Both the position numbers and the translations under genes were made by a program. The notes under the pieces are model-generated. The model was not told where the DNA came from. It worked only from the letters and a program-made list of their open reading frames with translations, and did no database searches. Below, one piece after another: positions 16,691-21,167 of a DNA stretch of 21,167 nucleotides. This stretch comes from a virus. Every line of letters starts with the position of its first letter. Position 1 is the first letter of the stretch. The stretch is from positions 24,654-45,820 of IMG/VR virus record IMGVR_UViG_3300008120_000289; one strand, 5' to 3'.

Positions 16691-17451
16691 ATGGATAATT
16701 CATCAGGATGAACCTTTGTCCATAAAGTAATATGTTTTCTTTGAATAATCTTTGGATTGTCCTCAAAAAAGATTTGAAGGACGTTATATCCAAGATTATA
16801 CGCGTGATTTGATATTTTAGTCAAGAATGTTGATTTACCTACGCCAGTTGGTGCTAAGATAACGCCAATTTCTCCTTTTGCCAAACCTCCCTTTAATAAT
16901 CTATCAATACCCGGTATTCCCATAGGGATAGGGTGTCTGTAATCTTCATTTAATACATCATCTAGGTTAAAGAAAACGTCAGACATTCCGTCTTCTCTCT
17001 CTCCAACTTGTAAAGCCTCTCTAACCAAGGTTTCTAATTGTTCATAGTTCTCAAATTCACCGCCATCGATTACTTTTTGAGCCTTAGTAATTGCTTTCTG
17101 TAATTCTTGTTGTTTACAGAATTTCATTGCTTTGTCTTGAACGAAGGTACTTCCTTCGTGAGGTGCGTCCTTAACTTTAACTAACGTATCTAAAACTATT
17201 TTAGACGCTAATTCTTGTTGTAATTCAGACTTAGTAATTTGTTCTAAAGTATCGAAATTAGGGGTGTGTTCGTATTTCCCGTAATATTCCTTAATCATTT
17301 GGAATATTAATTTGAAATACTTATTCTCAAAGTATTGAGAATCCATGACATCAATAATTGACCTTGAAAAATCTTTATCTACGATAATTTGGTTTAGAAG
17401 TTGAAGTTGGAAAGTACTACCTAGATACTCGAAATTTTTGTTTGACGCCAT
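16678..17451 (-). CDS. 41: Replicative helicase gp41/DnaB type, N-terminal fragment
   Basis: A 257-residue frame with the helical N-terminal domain (about 1-150), the linker and the first part of the RecA-like ATPase core: MGIPGIDRLLKGGLAKGE, Walker A LAPTGVGKST (K206) and the IFFEDNPK strand. In T4 gp41 unwinds DNA ahead of the leading-strand polymerase and recruits primase. The frame ends with SIWFY and TAG soon after HPDELS, while Walker B begins in a different frame at the very next bases. Only about 50 residues separate the Walker A lysine from the Walker B aspartate in the combined sequence, against roughly 100 in DnaB and gp41. Some 50-60 codons are therefore missing, in addition to the frame change. 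No intron or inserted element lies at the junction. Confidence 0.85.
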   Translation of the reverse strand: MASNKNFEYLGSTFQLQLLNQIIVDKDFSRSIIDVMDSQYFENKYFKLIFQMIKEYYGKYEHTPNFDTLEQITKSELQQELASKIVLDTLVKVKDAPHEGSTFVQDKAMKFCKQQELQKAITKAQKVIDGGEFENYEQLETLVREALQVGEREDGMSDVFFNLDDVLNEDYRHPIPMGIPGIDRLLKGGLAKGEIGVILAPTGVGKSTFLTKISNHAYNLGYNVLQIFFEDNPKIIQRKHITLWTKVHPDELSIWFY

Positions 17452-17480
17452 AAGTTATATAATTGTATTGATAAATATTC

Positions 17481-17933
17481 TTAAATTGTATTAACTTCAA
17501 GGTATTTGTAAGTTAAATTTTCAGATGAAAAAATGTCAGTTAAACCCGAAAGAATACTTTTTATGTGCGGACGTATGTCTACGGTGTATCTTATTTTAGG
17601 TGGATAGATTTTTGCGTCGAATCTTCTATGACAAATTGTCTTATCTCCTTCTTTAAGAAAGATATTAAATGATTCAGGTCCGTCAGTATAAGACGTGTTT
17701 AAAACTTCAGGATTGTTCTCAATCTCATACCTGTTATCCAACATATAAACTGCGGTCTTCATCTTTAATTCATAGGATAATTCATCCTTTAAATCTTTTA
17801 GATACTCATACAGTTCAAGTGAACTTTTTGCGTTAGGATTATAATCTCTAACATTGAAGAATCTTTGTACGATGATGTTATTGTTAACCATCATTACAAA
17901 CTCTAACTTTGTGCTTTCTTGTTGCTCTTTCAT
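17481..17933 (-). CDS. Conserved-looking hypothetical protein, 150 aa
   Basis: I do not recognise the family with certainty. The protein is soluble with no membrane segment, mixed alpha/beta: LEFVMMVNNNIIVQRFFNVRDYN near the start, a helical stretch YEYLKDLKDELSYELKMK and a C-terminal half with ICHRRFDAKIYPPKIRYTVDIRP. Similar short proteins with an N-terminal strand reading roughly NNNIIxQRxFNV occur, from memory, in other T4-like phages. It sits between rnh and the helicase in the replication cluster, starting one base after the rnh stop (TAATATG), so it is co-expressed with DNA metabolism genes. A replication accessory role is only a guess from position. Confidence 0.65.
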   Translation of the reverse strand: MKEQQESTKLEFVMMVNNNIIVQRFFNVRDYNPNAKSSLELYEYLKDLKDELSYELKMKTAVYMLDNRYEIENNPEVLNTSYTDGPESFNIFLKEGDKTICHRRFDAKIYPPKIRYTVDIRPHIKSILSGLTDIFSSENLTYKYLEVNTI

Positions 17934-17934
17934 A

Positions 17935-18942
17935 TTATTTATTTGTTTGGTATTTTTTCTTTTCTTTTCTTGTTAACTTTAAAAATGGTTTTATAAAATT
18001 AACCCATGCGTCATCTCCTTTTGGTAGGAACTTAAAAAAACCATCTTCCATCATAAGTTTAATTAAGTTTCGATAACCTCTTCCTTCAGGGTCTAATGTT
18101 TCATTATAATAAAGTTCAACGATTTCTTTTCCTTCTTCTGTGATAATTGGGTTTGATAAGTCAACAATCTTTTGATTGATTTCGAAGAATTCCTCTCCAT
18201 ATATTCCCGTTTTTGTTTTTCCTGTTAGTAAATTCTTTAATACCTTGTTCTCTTTGTCCTCTTTTAAGAGTTCTTCAGCTCTATTTAAAATATCGGTAAA
18301 AGAAATTGGTTTTTCAAGTATCTCAGGAAATAATTTTACTAAAGTTTTTTCCCCCAAATAGTAGATTCCGTCAATATTATCTGATTTATCTCCCGATAAT
18401 ATCTTATAAGTCTTTATATTATAGTGTGGGAACTCATAATCGTATATTCTAATCTTATCACCATGCTTATAATATTGTCTTGTTGAAGGTGAATATATTG
18501 TTACGTTTTCTGAAATTAATTGGGTTAAATCTTTGTCGGATGAGAATATTGTTTTGTGTTCGTTAGTTGAAATTTGACAATAGTATGATATCAAATCATC
18601 CGCCTCATTCTTTTCAACATTGATTTGTCTTACAAATGTTTCTTCTAAGTATTGTTTGATTCTTTCTTTCTGATAATTAGAAGATTCTTCTTTGAATGGG
18701 TTGTCTAATTCTCTTCTATTTTCTTTATACTGAGGGTAAATTGTTTTTCTAGCAACTGAATTCTCATTTCCATCCCAAAATACAACTACTTTGTCGAAAT
18801 TACTTTCTTCAATAAATTTTCTTAAAGTATTCACGAAGTGCCAGATTGCCCCAATATGTCTAGCATTATGGTAATAATCCTTAACTCCGTGAAGTCCTAT
18901 TTTAAATAGGTTGTTTCCGTCAACCAATAATGTTTTAATCAC
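17935..18942 (-). CDS. rnh: 5'-3' exonuclease, T4 RNase H / FEN-like
   Basis: A 335-residue nuclease of the FEN/PIN-like family; T4 RNase H (305) removes RNA primers and adjacent DNA from lagging-strand fragments. Acidic metal ligands appear in the expected order: D8 (LLVDGNN), D57 (VVFWDGNEN), E113/D115/D116 (EADDLI), D136 and D138 (SSDKDLTQLI), and D185/D188 (SGDKSDNIDGI). The last lies in the helix-hairpin-helix region that grips duplex DNA. The basic arch segment ARKTIYPQYKENR at 64-76 fits the threading helix. The start is GTG at 18942, ten bases after the uvsX stop and preceded by AAAAAG. The C terminus is strongly basic (LTRKEKKKYQTNK). Confidence 0.92.
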   Translation of the reverse strand: MIKTLLVDGNNLFKIGLHGVKDYYHNARHIGAIWHFVNTLRKFIEESNFDKVVVFWDGNENSVARKTIYPQYKENRRELDNPFKEESSNYQKERIKQYLEETFVRQINVEKNEADDLISYYCQISTNEHKTIFSSDKDLTQLISENVTIYSPSTRQYYKHGDKIRIYDYEFPHYNIKTYKILSGDKSDNIDGIYYLGEKTLVKLFPEILEKPISFTDILNRAEELLKEDKENKVLKNLLTGKTKTGIYGEEFFEINQKIVDLSNPIITEEGKEIVELYYNETLDPEGRGYRNLIKLMMEDGFFKFLPKGDDAWVNFIKPFLKLTRKEKKKYQTNK

Positions 18943-18952
18943 TTTTTGTTTT

Positions 18953-19942
18953 TTAGTCTTCCAAACTATCTACAACTTCTTCATCTAATAAAATTTCCCC
19001 TGTACCTGAAAGAACAGCATTCCAATAACTAGAATATTGTTTTTTATATTCTTCCAAAGCCTCTTTTGTATCGGAAATATAACCTTGTGGTACGGCAATA
19101 ATTTTACCATCATTATAACCCAAACCATTTACGTGATTTTTAATAATCGATATTTTGGTTCTAATAGCATATCTAACAGTTCTACCATTTTTAGTTGCGG
19201 TAATATGATTAATACCTGCTTTCTTTTGATTTCCAAATAGAAAAACTAAAGAAGATGCCAACCACAATGCCTCTCCACCTTTCGCCTTAATCTCAGGTTG
19301 TCCAAATGGATTGTCAGGTAAATCAACCCAAGGTTGATTAACTACTACCATAGTATTATAATAAGGATAATCTTCTTTTTTTGATTTAGATATTCTTGAA
19401 TGTACTCCCATTCCTATTCTATCCGCTAAAGCAGATGCGTTGTGCATTTTTCCACCTTTACCTTCAAAGGTCATTTTACATGGGATTGACCCAACAGAAT
19501 CCCATAAGAATAATAAACTATATGGTAATTCTCCTTTTTCTTGAGCATCTAAAACTTCATTTATAAAATCAGTTGCTTGTTCAATATAATCAAAACTATC
19601 ATTAAAAATAAAATCACCGTCCCACTCCCCTTGTTCATTTTGTTCTGCTTTTAATCCAAGTTCAACCGCATGAGACCAACTCCATTTCTTTTCAGTAATT
19701 ATGAATACGGGTAGATGTCCTTTCTTTTGAGCGTCAACTCCTGCCAAAATCATGGCGGTTGTTTTACTACTATTAGAGTGCCCTAAGAACATATTAATAC
19801 CTCCCATAATAGGACCTGGTAACCCACAAGCTCCCATAAAAGCATCTCCACAACTATAATAACTCTCTGGTTTATATTTAGTTTTTGTGGAGAACTTAGA
19901 TTTTATGGAATCTAAAGTTATTTCTTTTTTCTTAATCGCCAT
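18953..19942 (-). CDS. uvsX: UvsX-type RecA-like recombinase
   Basis: A 329-residue strand-exchange protein. In T4 UvsX coats single-stranded DNA with help from UvsY and gp32 and drives recombination-dependent replication. The Walker A segment GHSNSSKTT (54-62) lacks the glycine normally before the lysine; T4 UvsX has the same deviation (Phe there), which supports the assignment over bacterial RecA. A likely catalytic Glu is E84 (IITEKKWSW), Walker B is YSLLFLWDSVGS with D148, and VVVNQPW matches the RecA NQ sensor. The acidic end (LDEEVVDSLED) resembles RecA tails. At 329 residues it is shorter than T4's 391, mainly from a reduced C-terminal region. It starts two bases after the 77-residue gene. 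Confidence 0.92.
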   Translation of the reverse strand: MAIKKKEITLDSIKSKFSTKTKYKPESYYSCGDAFMGACGLPGPIMGGINMFLGHSNSSKTTAMILAGVDAQKKGHLPVFIITEKKWSWSHAVELGLKAEQNEQGEWDGDFIFNDSFDYIEQATDFINEVLDAQEKGELPYSLLFLWDSVGSIPCKMTFEGKGGKMHNASALADRIGMGVHSRISKSKKEDYPYYNTMVVVNQPWVDLPDNPFGQPEIKAKGGEALWLASSLVFLFGNQKKAGINHITATKNGRTVRYAIRTKISIIKNHVNGLGYNDGKIIAVPQGYISDTKEALEEYKKQYSSYWNAVLSGTGEILLDEEVVDSLED

Positions 19943-19944
19943 AA

Positions 19945-20178
19945 TTATTCGTATTTATAGAATTCTTTAATTGTTTCTAATTTGTCTTTTGCGTTTGCAA
20001 TCTTTTCAACAAGTTTATCCATTTCTTCAATATGTTGTGGATGTTCTCCAATTCCAACAGGTGAAGTAAAATAAACAAGTAGTGATGCCTCAGCCTCTAA
20101 AGCTTGTGATTCGTATTTGGCACATAAAGCCTTATACATTTTTTCTGTAATTTTGTTTTCGTTATTCGTCGCTTTCAT
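19945..20178 (-). CDS. Small conserved-looking helical protein, 77 aa
   Basis: A short, mostly helical protein with two amphipathic stretches (KMYKALCAKYESQALEAEAS and about residues 49-75) that could form a helical hairpin or coiled coil, joined by a YFTSPVGIGEHP turn. I recall similar small proteins with a PVGIGEHP motif in other T4-like phages but know no function. It lies between gene 32 and uvsX with its stop two bases before uvsX, so a role near recombination or replication is plausible. It is too short to be a normal UvsY (137 residues in T4), and I would not name it so. Confidence 0.68.
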   Translation of the reverse strand: MKATNNENKITEKMYKALCAKYESQALEAEASLLVYFTSPVGIGEHPQHIEEMDKLVEKIANAKDKLETIKEFYKYE

Positions 20179-20195
20179 AAGTTAAATGTAATAAA

Positions 20196-20216
20196 GCGTG
20201 GACGATTTGTCCACGC
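20196..20216 (-). terminator. Strong hairpin after gene 32
   Basis: A perfect 8-bp GC-rich stem (GCGTGGAC/GTCCACGC) with a 5-base loop lies 15 bases after the gene 32 stop. On the minus strand it is followed by TTTATTACATTT, only a moderate T tract. It probably acts as a partial terminator or an mRNA-stabilising 3' end, allowing gene 32 to be made in excess of uvsX and the genes beyond. Confidence 0.72.
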
Positions 20217-20231
20217 AATGATTAATAAATT

Positions 20232-21080
20232 TTAAAATGGCATATCTTCATCAGGTTCTGCGTCAGCCTGTGGGTCTTTTGTAGATTTTTTACTACCCAT
20301 ATCAATTGTTTGTTCGTCAGAATTTCCATAAACGTATTTACCCGCATCTGAATCCCAACGTGGAGTCTCTCCTCTTGCAATTGCCTCAAGATATTCTTCA
20401 GGTTTTTTAGAGTATACATCTTCCCAAGTTAATTCGTCATTAACCCAAGAATCGCCTGTTTCTTTCTTTTCGTGAATCGGTGCCGGGTCATCATACATAA
20501 TTGTTTGAATTACTGTATATACCGCTCCGTTTGGTGTTTTTGCTTTGGTTAACTCAAGAATAATATCTCTACCTTTTTCAGGGTCTGTGATGTCTCCTTT
20601 TGCTCTCCAAATTGGAATAATTTTATCTAAGATTCCTTCATTTTTATAGTTGTGTTTGAATCTCCAGAATTTAACTCCATCAGATTCGTTATCTCTATCA
20701 ACAACTTTAACAATATAAAACTTACGTGGTTTGTATTGTGTTGCCAACTTCTTATCAGACTCTTTTCCTGTTGCCATTAATTCTTCATAAACCTCAGTTA
20801 AAGGAGAACGTTCGTTGTCATTTTTACCTGGGTCGTAGAATTTTTGCCATTTACCATCTACCTGAACTTCGTGAAACCAAACTTCTTTGAATGGTGAAGA
20901 GCCGTCTTTTGTTGGTAGAATTCTTAATCGTTTTTGTCCTTGTTTTTCGTTGTCTTTAAGGATTGCCGCGAAGTATTTTTTCATCCTTTCGTCTTGAGAC
21001 ATTTTAGAGGTGGATGATGACCCCTGTTTTGAATTTTCGTACTGCGCCAGTACCGCGTCGAGTGAATTGTTTGTCGCCAT
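20232..21080 (-). CDS. 32: Single-stranded DNA-binding protein, gp32-like, without zinc cysteines
   Basis: A 282-residue protein (T4 gp32 is 301). The N-terminal region is basic and helical (DERMKKYFAAILKDNEKQGQKR), followed by the OB-fold core with RLRILPTKDG, VWFHEVQVDGKWQKFYDPGK and KFYIVKVVDR, and an acidic C-terminal tail ending DEDMPF. In T4 the tail recruits replication partners; here the last residues also look like the DxPF end of bacterial SSB. T4 gp32 binds zinc through one His and three Cys. Here H70 (WFHEV) is present but the protein contains no cysteine at all. Gene 32 has its own promoter and a strong hairpin behind it, so it is probably expressed highly and semi-independently. 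Confidence 0.93.
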   Translation of the reverse strand: MATNNSLDAVLAQYENSKQGSSSTSKMSQDERMKKYFAAILKDNEKQGQKRLRILPTKDGSSPFKEVWFHEVQVDGKWQKFYDPGKNDNERSPLTEVYEELMATGKESDKKLATQYKPRKFYIVKVVDRDNESDGVKFWRFKHNYKNEGILDKIIPIWRAKGDITDPEKGRDIILELTKAKTPNGAVYTVIQTIMYDDPAPIHEKKETGDSWVNDELTWEDVYSKKPEEYLEAIARGETPRWDSDAGKYVYGNSDEQTIDMGSKKSTKDPQADAEPDEDMPF

Positions 21081-21110
21081 TTTTTCGTGTTATTTAATTG
21101 TTTATGATAA

Positions 21111-21139
21111 AATATAAGTGTCAGCCTTTGTAATGTCAA
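21111..21139 (-). promoter_or_regulatory. Promoter of gene 32
   Basis: On the minus strand TTGACA (21139-21134) is followed after 17 bases by TATATT (21116-21111), a near-perfect sigma70 arrangement. The same bases also fit the Bacteroidota pattern, TTTG then TAnnTTTG (here TATATTTT) 20 bases later. Transcription would begin about 20-25 bases before the ATG at 21080, giving a short A-rich leader (ACACGAAAAA) with no Shine-Dalgarno sequence. Confidence 0.65.
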
Positions 21140-21146
21140 ATTAGTT

Positions 21147-21162
21147 GGGGAATTTCATCCCC
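21147..21162. terminator. Short GC hairpin upstream of gene 32
   Basis: GGGGA and TCCCC form a 5-bp stem (6 with the flanking T/A pair) around a 6-base loop. No T tract follows on the minus strand. It may end the transcript of a gene to the right of the window, or act as an operator just upstream of the -35 box. The stretch 21163-21167 is too short to judge. Confidence 0.4.
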
Positions 21163-21167
21163 ATTAC

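Noticed and set aside
16678-16694. Intron, intein or bypass element splitting the helicase gene
   Set aside because: The two frames overlap with no inserted DNA, and core residues are missing rather than interrupted, so none of these mechanisms explains the junction.
10018-17451. Stop-codon recoding (TAG or TGA read as an amino acid) to explain truncated frames
   Set aside because: Reading through the TAG at 16680-16678 stays in the wrong frame and soon meets another stop; the continuation in each case is in a different frame.
19952-19959. TATAAATA on the minus strand just before uvsX, resembling a T4 late promoter
   Set aside because: It lies within the codons for FYKY of the 77-residue gene and would leave a leader of only a few bases before an early-type gene; coding coincidence is more likely.

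Overview
This window looks like part of the genome of a T4-like (contractile-tailed) bacteriophage. All genes lie on the minus strand and read from right to left. The diagnostic set is a gene 32-type single-stranded DNA-binding protein, a UvsX recombinase, a T4 RNase H-type 5' nuclease, a gp41/DnaB-type helicase, a class I ribonucleotide reductase pair, and the baseplate proteins gp25 and gp6, followed by large tail or particle proteins. The DNA is strongly AT-rich. Shine-Dalgarno motifs are essentially absent before the starts, and the one clear promoter fits both the sigma70 and the Bacteroidota pattern. This suggests, without proving, a Bacteroidota host. The tail proteins remind me of conserved structural proteins of marine T4-like phages; that is recollection, not a search.

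Layout in transcription order. (1) 21167-20196: hairpin, promoter, gene 32 and its own terminator-like hairpin. (2) 20178-15273: a small conserved-looking protein, uvsX, rnh, an unknown 150-residue protein, a helicase gene split into two overlapping ORFs, then nrdB. (3) 15271-12821: nrdA and a strong terminator. (4) 12820-10390: an AT-rich intergenic stretch, gp25, gp6 and a second terminator-like hairpin. (5) 10389-1: a tightly packed string of large beta-rich structural proteins, the last running off the left edge. Replication and nucleotide-supply genes come first and particle genes after, separated by the terminator behind nrdA.

The most notable feature is three broken reading frames among otherwise well-preserved genes. 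The helicase ORF stops out of frame between Walker A and Walker B and has lost about 50-60 codons. A large structural protein is broken near its N terminus at about 10065. A 527-residue structural protein leaves frame at a T5 run, and its natural C terminus continues in the -1 frame to overlap the next start. All 15 natural gene ends in the window use TAA, whereas the truncated helicase and large-protein ORFs end in TAG and TGA, which supports reading these as breaks. Consensus or assembly error, strain variation, or genuine recoding or deletion cannot be separated from the sequence alone. A second notable point is that the gene 32 homologue has no cysteines and so lacks the T4-type zinc site. 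I found no tRNA, CRISPR array, insertion sequence or integrase.
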